This document shows, one piece after another, positions 40,250-51,595 of a DNA stretch of 64,000 nucleotides. Every line of letters starts with the position of its first letter. The first letter of the stretch is position 1. The DNA is taken from contig JAIXMP010000003.1 of NCBI GenBank assembly GCA_025677815.1, positions 1 to 64,000 of the forward strand, in the 5' to 3' direction. The notes under the pieces were generated by a model, which was not told the DNA's origin, did not search any database, and saw only the letters and a list, made by a program, of their open reading frames with translations. Both the position numbers and the translations under genes were made by a program. This DNA comes from Phascolomyces articulosus (Eukaryota; Mucoromycota; Mucoromycetes; Mucorales; Lichtheimiaceae).

Positions 40250-41896
40250 CTATCTTTCAGGTGATTCCAACAAACTATTATGATTATCACCACTATTACT
40301 ACCGTTGCCATCATTTCCTCCATTTTGATCAGCATTCTCGTTTGATTCGTTCTTTTTCTTAGTTTCTTCCTCAAGTGTCTTGCGTTCTTTATCCTCGCTT
40401 TTAAGAATTTCAAGGTATTTCTTCATAAACTTGTAGATTTCAGGTGTATGATCTGCATCTTTCGGCACCTTGTCAAAACCCTTGACAAGCAGATAATAAT
40501 TTGCAAGGTCAAGAGGTTTAACAAAGTTAAGGAAATCTTTGATACGACCCCTACCAGGGAAGTCAATGTTTTTCAAAACATCACGGGTGACGCCACCAAC
40601 GCGCCACATTACCATAAATTTTTCATAGAAAAAGTAGATCGCTCTTCTGGCAAGATCAACGGCTTCAGCTTCATCGTAGTCGTCCTGATCGTATTTTGTG
40701 CCAAGTGGGGTTTCAGCTTTTTTCTTGGATGCTGTTACGGCACGTTTCTCCTTGATGATATTGGCCCATTCGTCTGCTCGATTTCTCATTTGTTCCTTAT
40801 TGTCTTTGCTACAGCCACGAAACCAGGTATAGATGGATACAAGATGATTACGCATTTTTGGATCCGAAAAATGATCCACCAAATCCATTGTCATCTTGGT
40901 TATCTTCATTCTCTTTTCTTCTGATATATCTTCAGGTTCAATGGCAGCTGTGCTCTTGGTAAAAATATCCTTGGAAAATGGAAAACCGTACTGTCGTGTA
41001 AAACCAATAAACCCATATAGTGTAAGGTGTTCACCACTCTTTCCATTCACTTTCGGGACAAGCACACGTTTGATGAATCCTGCATCAGCAAACACGAGCT
41101 TTCCATACAGAAGTTCGTATGCATCTCGAAAGCATTGCCAATCAACACAAATTTTATTTTGAAAACTGGTTTCCCAAAATCGGTAGGTTTCTTCAGTCAT
41201 TTGATCCTGAAAATGAGCCGCTTGTTGTTTTTCTTTTTCCTTTTTCTTGTGTAAATCTTCGAGTTGAAGATGAATTACTAAATCATTCAAATAGAGACGG
41301 AGTGAATTTGTTTCGCTTTGGCAGAATGCTCGGATTTCCTTTGCATAGATGGGTCGTTCAGCTGCGTACCAGGGAATACCACTTCTAAACGATGTATCTG
41401 CTTGTTTTTCGTTTTCGAGAAACTCGGTCACACGTTGGGTAGCTCTGCTTACTTTCTTCAGGATTTTCCAAACTATTGCCTGGTCGGGTTTCAATTGTCG
41501 TAACTCAACACTTTGCTCGAACAACCAGGATTTGGGATTTTCCGCAACGTTGCTTTTATCGCCTTCGTCATCATCTCCCCTATCGTATCCAACGAGAACA
41601 GCGAGAGCTTTACGTAGTCGATGACGACGGTAACCAGGAGTGGCTTCTTGAATATCAACTGGAGGCGACGCTTGAGAATCCCGCACTTCAGAGGCATCAT
41701 CACCATATGGTTGACCTTCTTTTTGATTATTGATGACATATATTGTTTCCTTGATAAGTCTTTGTGGAATAATACTATTCAAGTGAACAAGCTCCTCTTG
41801 GAATTCACAGATTTCGGGTATCACATTGATAGCATCTTCAATTCTACGTTGGATAAAGGCAGCTGCATTAAGTAACAATTCGACAGGAACGTCCAT
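40250..41896 (-). CDS. Array family protein P6 (long subgroup)
   Basis: Single-exon, 548 residues. Positions: N-terminal helices 5-56 (RRIEDAINVIPEICEFQEEL), variable basic/acidic segment 86-120 (YRRHRLRKALAVLVGYDRG then Asp-rich), AIVWKILKKVSRATQRVTEF 140-159, RPIYAKEIRAFCQSETNSLR 181-200, FW block 240-307 (FWETSFQNKICVDWQCFRDA, YELLYGKL, LYGFIGFTRQYGFPF), ISEEKRMKITKMTMDLVDHF 324-343, RNHLVSIYTWFRGC 349-362, RNRADEW, ARRAIYFFYEKFMVMWRVGG 416-435, IDFPGRGRIKDFLNFV 444-459, PLDLANYYLLV 461-471, HTPEIYKFMKKYLEIL 483-498, and a Asn/Gly/Asp-rich disordered tail. Closest to P5. Function unknown. A TATA-like site lies 50-60 bp upstream, TGGCGC at 42066-42071. Confidence 0.87.
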   Translation of the reverse strand: MDVPVELLLNAAAFIQRRIEDAINVIPEICEFQEELVHLNSIIPQRLIKETIYVINNQKEGQPYGDDASEVRDSQASPPVDIQEATPGYRRHRLRKALAVLVGYDRGDDDEGDKSNVAENPKSWLFEQSVELRQLKPDQAIVWKILKKVSRATQRVTEFLENEKQADTSFRSGIPWYAAERPIYAKEIRAFCQSETNSLRLYLNDLVIHLQLEDLHKKKEKEKQQAAHFQDQMTEETYRFWETSFQNKICVDWQCFRDAYELLYGKLVFADAGFIKRVLVPKVNGKSGEHLTLYGFIGFTRQYGFPFSKDIFTKSTAAIEPEDISEEKRMKITKMTMDLVDHFSDPKMRNHLVSIYTWFRGCSKDNKEQMRNRADEWANIIKEKRAVTASKKKAETPLGTKYDQDDYDEAEAVDLARRAIYFFYEKFMVMWRVGGVTRDVLKNIDFPGRGRIKDFLNFVKPLDLANYYLLVKGFDKVPKDADHTPEIYKFMKKYLEILKSEDKERKTLEEETKKKNESNENADQNGGNDGNGSNSGDNHNSLLESPER

Positions 41897-43851
41897 AATG
41901 GGTGTATATCATATATCTTTACAACAAATAATAGAGGAACAAAGTATATATTTATAAATTCAGTATGGTGTGTGTAGGTAAAAGAAAGACGATAATATTT
42001 TACTTTGATACTTCATTTTTCTTATATTTATATAGTTTTAATACATATAAATACATAAGAAAATATGGCGCATAAACAGCTAAAAAACTTACTATATGTA
42101 TAACAGCACCTTCCTTACAATATTTTGCTCCCTGCACAAGAATGCGCCGCCATTATTGTTGTTTCATGGTGAGAATTGTTCATTACATCTACTTTATATT
42201 CTTATAAACGAAGTAAATAAATAGATTTATATAAAAGGGACAAATATTTATCCCACCAAGCAAAGATGAAAAATAAAACTACCAGATAATTTGAGCCTGC
42301 GCCGAGATGTGCATGATGATACAGCATAATTTAATGAAGAGTTTATTTTTTCTTTCTTTCTTTCTTTCATCATCGGATCGACGCTATATATTGATATGTT
42401 AACAAGTATTAAAAGCACACGGCAGCCATCCAAAAAAGATCTTCTATACTCAGTCTATTAACAAGTATCCTAAAAACAAACAACTTGTTTTATGGTAAAA
42501 TAACCGATTTACGCATTGCTATTATTAATTATATTAGTAGAAGCGCATGTAATAAAAAGATCTACGGATCATAATCAAATAGATTATCATTATGGCTGTT
42601 TTTATTCAGTCAGGAAACCAAAGTATCACTCATTAGTAAAATATAAACATAATACGACAATTGTATTTGGAAATACTACACTGTTTGTTGTAGCTTTCAC
42701 TATTCAAAGTTATGCTTCTCAGATTTGTTGCTTGGCAGCACAGTAAAGGTGGTTGTTTGTTACTTTAATGGGCTTTTTTCTTTTCATTTATTCCCACAAG
42801 ATAAAGATAAAAAGATGATTGACTTTGCTAAAAAAAAAAAAAAAAAATAGAATGATTTTGCAACGCCACTGGTATTTATTAATATGAAGAAAATCCTTCT
42901 CAAGAGAAGACCAAGTAATATCCTCCTAGTCTGACCCTATGATAATAAAAATAAAATTAATTCAGTAATAATAAGATGCTGTAATAACACAAAATATATT
43001 GAATGTGCGTAGTATGCACAGAAACATCGTTACCCATCATTGTCGATAAACAAGTTGTTGCTATAACTCACATAAATGTCTGGTAGCTTCTCTATTTAAC
43101 AGAGAATAAATGGCGCATAATGCATGCAGGTTTATTTACTTGGGGATGGGGAGTAAATAATATTATTTATTTGTTATGTCTAAAGATTGAAAACCTTGAC
43201 AGGATCCTCTGTAGCAAAAAAAATGCTGGTCTTTCTGGTATCGCAGTGGATGTAATAACAGCATATAATATATAAATATAGTGACGATGTAAAAAGAGAA
43301 AAGAAGGAAAGAAGAGCTATATAGTGTATCTTAGTTTTATGGGAGAAGTGCTAAAAAAAACAAATATTTGTTTTGTATCTGATGATAACTGCTTCTGGTT
43401 TGAAGTCGTCATTATAGTGCTTCTTTTGCAAGGATGGGGCGCGTTGTAATGATGTGTACGTGTACCATTACGATGGTCTATAATAACCAGAGTAGGATTG
43501 ATGATCAGCATAGCACATTCGCGGATACTAAGGATGACTATTTACGACAGCATGGCCGCAGAAGACAATGAATTATAAGATGCATAAGTATTATTCTATG
43601 TAGATGGAAATGTAGATTGTTTACATTAGCATAGACACACATTATTAGATGAACCCCACTAAATTTCGACATATAATAATAATATAAAAAGAGGGATCTT
43701 GTAATTCAAGATCCCATATCGTTTTTTCCTTCATATATTTTTACTATATATCATTTTCTGTTATCCTCCACGCTTTTTCACAGTATCTAACCGCGTCCAA
43801 TTGTTCGAATACTGTGTTGGATATGCACCATTATATTCCATATTATTCTTA
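41897..43851. other. P6 upstream region
   Basis: No gene seen. ATGGCGCATAA occurs twice (42065-42075 and 43110-43120). The rest is AT-rich with a long A-run near 42830. Small open frames (42248-42433, 42516-42746, 43317-43511) show no family signs. Confidence 0.45.
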
Positions 43852-43998
43852 ATTTGAAAGAGAATTACTACACGCGTAGGTTTCATTCGAAGTCAGATAG
43901 GTTATTATTCGAAGCCAGACTACACACGTTGGTTACACACCAGTCATCTTAGGACCAACCTACGTGCAACCTACGCGTGTAGTAATTCTCATTTGAAA
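43852..43998. mobile_element. MITE-like element with 23-bp TIRs and 8-bp target duplication
   Basis: Core 43860-43990 (131 bp). The ends 43860-43882 and 43968-43990 are perfect 23-nt inverted repeats (reading GAGAATTACTACACGCGTAG inward). ATTTGAAA directly flanks both sides (43852-43859, 43991-43998), as an 8-bp target-site duplication. Inside are two copies of ATTCGAAGYCAGA (near 43885 and 43908) and a partial inner inversion (CACGTTGGT against ACCAACCTACGTG). No coding capacity, so a non-autonomous DNA element. An 8-bp duplication fits hAT or related superfamilies, but the termini are not a standard hAT sequence. Confidence 0.88.
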
Positions 43999-45268
43999 AA
44001 CAGAAATAATAACATTATTGAAAGTCGACAATGATTCGGTTACAATCAGATATGTTACTGATAATAGTTGTATAAAAACCACAAGCAAATCTGTTGTTAA
44101 AAACCATGATAGAAGCCAAGGACTTTATAATATCCTATGGTTGGATCAAGTAGAAAGCTTCGAGAAATAGTTAGTTGAAAGATCAAGGATACGTAAAGTA
44201 TACAACTAAACTACGTATTCACCTTTTTTGTTTGTTTTCCTTCTCGGCTCTTTTTACCCTCATTATTCATTCAGTGAAATTTATATAAATAATAAAAATA
44301 CAAGAAATAAGTAAAACCCATAACATCATTGAAAGAGTGAGAGAAACAGACTATATATTATATGAAAGCAACATTATTCTTCTTGACCAATGTAGGTACG
44401 TAACAATCATACAGTTCTCTATTTCTCTCTCTATCCCCCGAAGAAGTACACTGATTTTAAACAAGAGAAAAAAAGGTAGAAGATCACTGTATGCTAAATA
44501 ATAGAACTAAAAAAATATGTTGACCATACTCAAATTTAATTATTTGATCTGTTACTTTTAGCATTAATTATTAATATGAATGAAATGGGCACGCTTAGAA
44601 CCTCATAGTTTTTTCTGGGACACGGATTCGTCAAATAAAGCTGCTTTATATTCTCGTGATCCTGGTATAATTCAAGCCCATATTACCATATACCTTTAAC
44701 GGTGGGAATAAATTAGACATGCGTGGATAAAAGAAAATCGAATAATAAGTCAACATGGTATGGATCACCATAAGTATTACTCGAGCTTTGTATCATAAAA
44801 GATGAGAAACTAGTGTATATTCTTCTGTTAAATACCATCACATACAGCTAAACCAAACGAAGTTTAGCTCATTTTCTGGATTATAGAGTGTTCATTTACA
44901 AAATGAATGACACCATGAGCTGCATAAAAAAATTTGAATAAATTTTTCCACTGTTTCTGTCGTTACTCATAATAATAAAAAGGAAGAACCATTTATAACA
45001 AATATTTCAATGCACAGATATTACCGTTTTTTTTTGTCAGCGCTTAGATCAAGCTGATCGATGAATTATTATTATTATTATTATTATTTTATTTGCTCAT
45101 GGCATAAATATTATATTAATTTGTATATAGTGGACGAGGCTGAATCGTGTAACAATAATATTTTTACATTTGAATTGATGATATACATACACTGAAAAAA
45201 AATAGAAAATAAATTGGAAGAGGTTGTTTTTTGTATAGGCTGTTATAATAAATCAACGATGATGATAT
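43999..45268. other. Intergenic, MITE to kelch gene
   Basis: AT-rich, nothing seen apart from simple repeats, such as (ATT)n near 45066-45090. Confidence 0.5.
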
Positions 45269-47772
45269 TTATGCTCCATCTGGCTTCACAGGTGCCATTA
45301 CCAAACGTTGAACTTGACCGTCGCTAACACTGCTGCTGCTACCGTCTGGTTTTCCGGCAGCAGTATTATCATAGGATGGCAAGAATTGACGAGAGGATGG
45401 TGGTTCAATATCAGAGTAAGGAGGTGCAGCTATATAATAATACATAGTTAAGTAATTCATAAACAAAATAATGGTTTGTCAGTAACATATTTTGTAAGGT
45501 AAATAATATTGCATGTCTAATTTTATGACATGAAAAATAGTCATATTGATTGAATGATAAGAATACATACGACTATGATGTTCGGCCTCCAATGCTTTGA
45601 GTCTACGAGCAGCTACTGCCTCATCATCATCACTACTAGCAACTGTTTCACCGTTTTGATTGCGTCGACGACGAAGGAAGAAGAATACTAATGCACCAAT
45701 GATGGCCACCTAGAATCGAAGGAAAAATTAGTTATATGAATCGTGGTATATGCAAACTAATTTAATCGTAAAATATCTATATATACTTACGCCAGCAACA
45801 GCACCAACAACAGCACCAGCAATAGTACCTGGCGCAACAGATGAGCCACTGTCAGGTTGCTCACCTTGTGATTGACCATTTCCTGGTGAACCACCTTGCT
45901 GATCACCTTCTGATTCTGGTACAACCACGGCAGGAACTGTACTCAACCAAGACCAGTTTTCAATGTCAAGAGCACTAAGTGCACTATCCGAATCACCAGT
46001 GGAACCAAAGATGATAAAAAGAGTACTGTTTCCAGCAAGAACAGCTATTTATATTTATATATAGTCAAAACACAATCATAAAAAAAGGGTTAGTATATAA
46101 CGCATTTTCATTGTAAAATTGCTTATTACATTCTTGTTCTTCTTTTATTACCTGCGTGTCCATGTCTTGGTCCAGCACCTTGTGCGGCTGACGTACCAAG
46201 TGTTCTATTGCTCCAAGTCATACTTTGTGGGTCTAAGATATAAAAATAATCGTCGATAGGTAATGAAGAATCTAATTGAGTTCCACCATATACGATAAGT
46301 TCACCTGTGTTTGGTTCTAATAATAAATAAACATAATTTATCAATAGATAAAAAGTAGAATAATATGGAAAGAATAAAACATTAGTATTTATTTTTTGAT
46401 ATACATTGGACATGAATGATGCATTATTATTGTTGTATTTTTTTTTCATTAGTTGATATTTACTTGTAGTTAAGGTGTGATCCATTCGTGGGGTTGGGAT
46501 TATCGATCCTGATGTTGTTCTTGTTGACCATGAAGCTTGAATCGTATCATAAACCAAAATATCAGTCATATTTACATGACTGTAATAGTAACTTGCACCA
46601 GAAGCATCCATTGGACGTGAAGGGTAGATACCACCCACGTAATAAATGGTTCGACCATCAATTCCAAGTGCTGCTTTATGATGTAATCGTGTTTGTGATG
46701 AAACGGATCGTAAAGTTGCTGGGGTTGAAGACCAAGTCGATTGCTAATTATAGATCAATTATTTCGGGTGTCGTTGTTTTATAATTATTCATTGGTATAT
46801 GATGATCATACATAAATATTAAAAAAAAAAGTTAGAAACAGTAGTTCATACATCTTGATGTAAATAGTAATAATAATAATGTTCATTACAGGAGTATTGA
46901 AGAGTGTCATTTGTGTTGGAAATTGCATTGGTCCTGCAGTATTGGCATTTATATCGCTACTATTAAATCGAAGATCATGTTAGCAGATAGTTGACAAAAG
47001 TGTAAGTAATGATTTTCATTTGAAAATATTATAAATACCTTCGACCACCACACAAGTACACAGTGCTGCTATTGTCGCTTACAGCTTGATGAGTATCTCT
47101 ATTTGATACAAAAAAAAATGAGCAAAATATATTATAATCCGTATATGGTAGCATTTATAAAATCTTACACAAGAGGATGTCCTCCAGGATTAATGCCAGT
47201 GTTCCATGAACCAGAACCAGAAGCATTAAAAGTGACGGTGGGTGTTTGTGTCGTATATCCGGTTTGTCCTGTGCCTCGTCCACCATCGATAACAAAAATG
47301 TTTAATTCAGGAACTGCCGTCATCGCAAAATAAAAATTCGAACCAACGTTTCCAGCAGTATATTCTTGCCAAGCTCCAGCTAAATCACTAATACTCTTTT
47401 CTTCAGATAAATCTAAAGAATAAAATAAATTACTGCTGAGAGCTGTTGTTGCCCCTGCTACTGTTCGTTCTGCACCACCATAACAGTATATTGTGGATCG
47501 TAATAGTGCACAGCCTTAGGATAATAATGATAAAGTAGTAGAAGTTTTTTCTTATTGTTATCATTATGGTTTAAAGTGGGAGCGTTACGTACAGAAAAAT
47601 CCTCGACGAATAATTTTAAACTAAAAATGGAAAAATGAACTAAAAAACTGCTTGTATATAAATATTACTTACCATGGTTTGCACGACCTGATGGAGTATC
47701 AGCTCTTACTGATTGAATGGCTGCTATAGCAATGAGTAGTAAAGCACTACTGCTAGTCCACGAACCAACCAT
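45269..47772 (-). CDS. Kelch-repeat single-pass membrane protein
   Basis: Exons in order of translation: 47673-47772, 47169-47514, 47039-47098, 46890-46959, 46464-46743, 46152-46316, 45791-46044, 45571-45709, 45269-45429; 524 residues with all phases matching. The start is a clear signal peptide (MVGSWTSSSALLLIAIAAIQ, cut near VRA-DTP). The extracellular part has kelch-type units with double Gly: LLRSTIYCYGGAERT, ELNIFVIDGGRGTGQ, STVYLCGGRR, RTIYYVGGIYPSRP, TGELIVYGGTQLD, STLFIIFGSTGD. A Ser/Gly/Gln-rich stalk precedes the membrane helix (GTIAGAVVGAVAGVAIIGALVFFF, about residues 412-434), then an RRRRNQ stop-transfer and an acidic/Pro-rich cytoplasmic tail. Such kelch/TM proteins are common in Mucoromycota and are thought to act at the cell surface. 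The exact role is unknown. Confidence 0.85.
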
Positions 47773-50700
47773 GTAATAGTATTGTATTTAAGTGGGAGGA
47801 AGGGAAAAAAGGGAAGAACGAAAGGAAAAAGAAAGGTGTAAAGAAGAGGCGCTGATCGAGCTTTTTTTTTTTTGGTTCCTTTATTTTGGTACGGGTATTC
47901 ATTTGAAGTGTAACGCAACGCAGGTACAGAAATTCAGTTCCCATTCAGCGGCGTTTACATTGTCATGAAAATTGTTTTAGGTTGCCAAGGTATATAATAG
48001 ACGTGATCAAGGGCTTTAAGCAACAAATGGTTGTTATTATTTTTAAAATAGCTTCTGCCAAAAAAAGCTACTTTTATAAAAAAAAAATTACACCATGCAA
48101 CTGTTTATATAGATGAATGATAGTTGCCTTTTGTTTTGTGCAACGGTCTACAAAAATTAAATGATGAACTAGCGGCGCCGAACTAGCAGCAGGCTTAGCC
48201 ATTGATCATTGTATAATAAATCATCATTTTATATTATTTTTCTAGTGTTATCCTATAATTAAATTGATGAATAGTTACAACAATTGAATGACTTGGATAG
48301 AGGCTACATATTATCCACGACGAAAAATGAATTGTTGTTTTTGTTTAAAGAATTTGAAAGGTATAATACAAACAATGATAATAAATGGTGAGATGTAAAC
48401 CATCATCACCTCGGATGAATGTTTTTATGGCTTAAAATATGAAGGATATATTTGTCTATCGTACATGTGTTTTTGTGTTACCAACCGGACATGCTTACTC
48501 GCCGTGTTGAACAAACTTTGTTTTTACGCCAAATTGTTTTATCTTCTTGACATTGAAATTAAATCCTATTTTCTTCTTATTTTTTTATAACAAATAAAGT
48601 TATATAACAATGATATCATCATTATCCATATACTACTACTACTTCAACTATGCATATGTCAACCTATTTGACTTCTCATGATGATGTGGGATACTTTGTT
48701 TCGTATGAAGCATTACAAGAATTCTTTACCATTCTATTGGTGTAATACTATTATACTGCAACTAGGCTTAGCTAATATTCTGGCTAAAAGGAATCTCGAG
48801 GTCGTAGAAGGGAAAAAACCTTTCTTATTGGAAATAGACAAAAATAATTTTCATCCATTCATCATCCTAAGCATTATTAATAATATGATGTATAGATATC
48901 AACAGCTACCTAAAATAAAAACATGAATTGGCAAGTGCTTATAGTTGGTTTTTTTTTTGCTACTAACGCACAAAGGTGAAAATACAATTTACGTTTTTTA
49001 AAGCATATACTATGTATATATGGAATTCTAAATACCCATAAAACAACATCCTTGTGATATAAAAATGACAGCATTTAAAAAAAATTGGTTATGAACCGAT
49101 GCTTATTGTTATATAGTAGGTGAAACAGGCAAGAAGAACAGCGTAACAAAAAAAAAGAGCCCACCTACTACCGGGAAAAGGTTGTCTATTATTATGCGCA
49201 CAGACTTTTTTCCCTAAAAATAAAGAAATAATTAAACTACAGGAAATGACCAAGAGGGAATTTGATTTTGTCAGTAGCTGCATTAATAACAATAAGCTAA
49301 TTTTCTACTTTACACTAGGCAATACGTGGTAAAATGAGACTGCTGGAGAAATAATTATCCATCCTTATATTATTGAGCTCAAATGCTTCTTCTAGCGGTT
49401 TTATATATGGATTAAAAAATGGAGGTATGACTCCAAAAACAAATATGCAAGGGAATTCTGTTTGATCTTTATCATCATATGTCGCTCTATTTAAAACAGA
49501 AGAGATCAGTGCTAAATAAGACTACATTCTTATTATAAACGTCGTCAATCATATAAAGTTTATGTAAAGAAAATCTTCAAATGAAAAAGAACATACCAAT
49601 ACATCTTGTCGCTTGTGGGCTAATTTTTGCCATCACGAATGCTGTAGTTTATTTTCTCTATCGTACATGAATGTAACACAAAAATGCAATCACAAATGGG
49701 AGTTTCGTAGTACTTGAACGTTGAAAGTATCACAAGGGCGTCATTTTGTTGTTGGGTGATGATCAATTGAAGTTTTTGCTGCATTATTTGACGTATGATG
49801 ACATATTATTTTGCCGAATTCTATTCTATCCAAAACAAAAATAAATAAATTATCCTGTGTCTCATTTTACATATGTATTATATATAATAACTGACTTCTT
49901 TACTATAACACTGGTGCTGTCACACTTTACTCTGGAATTCTCTGACTAAAAGACTTATTCTTTCCTGGCGATTTTGAGTACGGTTATCATGAGAAAAGAT
50001 AATTTTGGATTCAACAATGGTTATTAAGAACTATTAATATATATATTCATATCACTTTAAGGAAAAGAAGAGCATTCATACTATCCTCTTTCTTCCACTT
50101 TAACCAGTATATCATGTTTAATGCAGGCGTACCATGTAATTGTAATAATAGCTATGTTATCAGCCTCCGTATCATCAGTATCATCATGTAATCAATAATT
50201 ATGCACGCAGAAAGATGTGATCACTATCTTTGGCTTTGGTTCTGAAAATAATGTTCGACAAATATACATTATTATCAGTATTAATGTTGATAAGTTATTA
50301 CAGTGCGAATTTTTACACCGTTGTGTGATTACACCACCTTCAATTATTATTGTTCAATTTGACACAACAATCTATACACCATTGGAGGAAACTGTAAAGG
50401 AGAAGATTCTATAACTCTTCCGAGTAAAATGTCATTAAATCAATAGAGATATAATAATGTTTCTTTATTCCAATTTCTTTTTAAGTAAGAGTATGTATCA
50501 AAACAATATATTTTACCTAATTTACAAGTTGAAAAAGAAAGAAGATGCATTAGTTTTGATGGGAGGCATATTCTAGCGATAGTAGTTGATGGGAGGAGAT
50601 GAAAAAAAGAGGTATACATGATGTTATTATTCAGAATTATAAATAATATGGGTAATAATGTATGTTGTTGGCATATGATGATTGTTACAGTTGTTGTTAT

Positions 50701-50781
50701 TGTTGTTGGTAAGCAAACAATCAACTCTACATATTAAATTATTAAAATACAAGATGATATTATACATTATATTATTACAAC
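47773..50781. other. Intergenic, 3 kb
   Basis: No supported gene. GC-rich words AGAGGCGCTGATCGAGC (near 47846) and AGCGGCGCCGAACTAGC (near 48173) lie upstream of the kelch gene. Short open frames (48678-48926, 49089-49292, 50217-50414) have no family signs. The end contains the 3' flank of the EF-hand gene. Confidence 0.45.
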
Positions 50782-51595
50782 TTAAGAGGATGATGAACGG
50801 AACACTTTTTTCAACTTTTCACGCAATCGATGTTTTGTAGGTTTTTTCTCTTTGGATGATGATTTCTTGCTATTGTTTCTAGAAGAAAGTGCAAATGAAG
50901 AAGCGGACGCGGCAGAAGTCGATCTTCCTCGCATACCCATCATGTGCAAAAATTCTGAAAAATTCACTACACCATCTTTATTTTCATCGACTTCGGCAAT
51001 AATATCTTTTGCTTCTTGTTCAGTAACAGGTTCACCCAATTGTTGTAATGTTAATCTTAATTCTTGATGAGTGATCACACCATCACCATCTTGATCAAAT
51101 GTATTAAATGCATCCATCAGTTCTTGTTCTTTGGCTGTACGACGTCCCGGTGTGGATAAAGTTGGTTTAAATAGTTTTACAAATTCTTCATATGAATAAA
51201 AAACATCATCACCACGTACATTTTTCCTATTATTGCCATGTAACTATTATTATGATTATATAATCGTTTTGTGGTTAAGAGTAGTTAGTACCCTTTTTTT
51301 TGGTTGTTGCAAAAAGGAAATTGTTTATATGAACTTTTGTCCTTGGGTTTATGATGTATCGTTATATAACAAACAAAAGAATACATACAATCGTCATGAC
51401 AGATTGAGGATCAACACCTGAAGCAACAAGTACTTGCTGAAATTCTGATTGAGATATTTTCCCATCCTTGTCGATATCAAAAGAATTAAATAAATCACGT
51501 AGCTCTTTCTTCTTTTGATCACCCATAAACTGCATTCCTAAACTTGAACGTTTATCTTTTAGTGATGATATAGGAGATGTAGGAAATGTGGTCAT
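50782..51595 (-). CDS. EF-hand (calmodulin-like) protein with basic tail
   Basis: Calcium-binding protein of the calmodulin superfamily. Exons 51389-51595 and 50782-51243; 222 residues. I chose the ATG at 51593-51595 (MTTFPTSPISS) because the upstream extension of the frame is low complexity. EF1 loop DIDKDGKISQSE is at residues 40-51. The second hand is degenerate (NNRKNVRGDDVFYSYEEF). EF3 DQDGDGVITHQE and EF4 DENKDGVVNFSE are canonical. After the fourth hand a Ser-rich then strongly basic tail (KKSSSKEKKPTKHRLREKLKKVF) ends the protein and could bind membranes or a partner. The acceptor was placed so that the frame stays open (ILHGNNRK). A nearer AG at 51235-51236 would break the frame. Confidence 0.85.
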
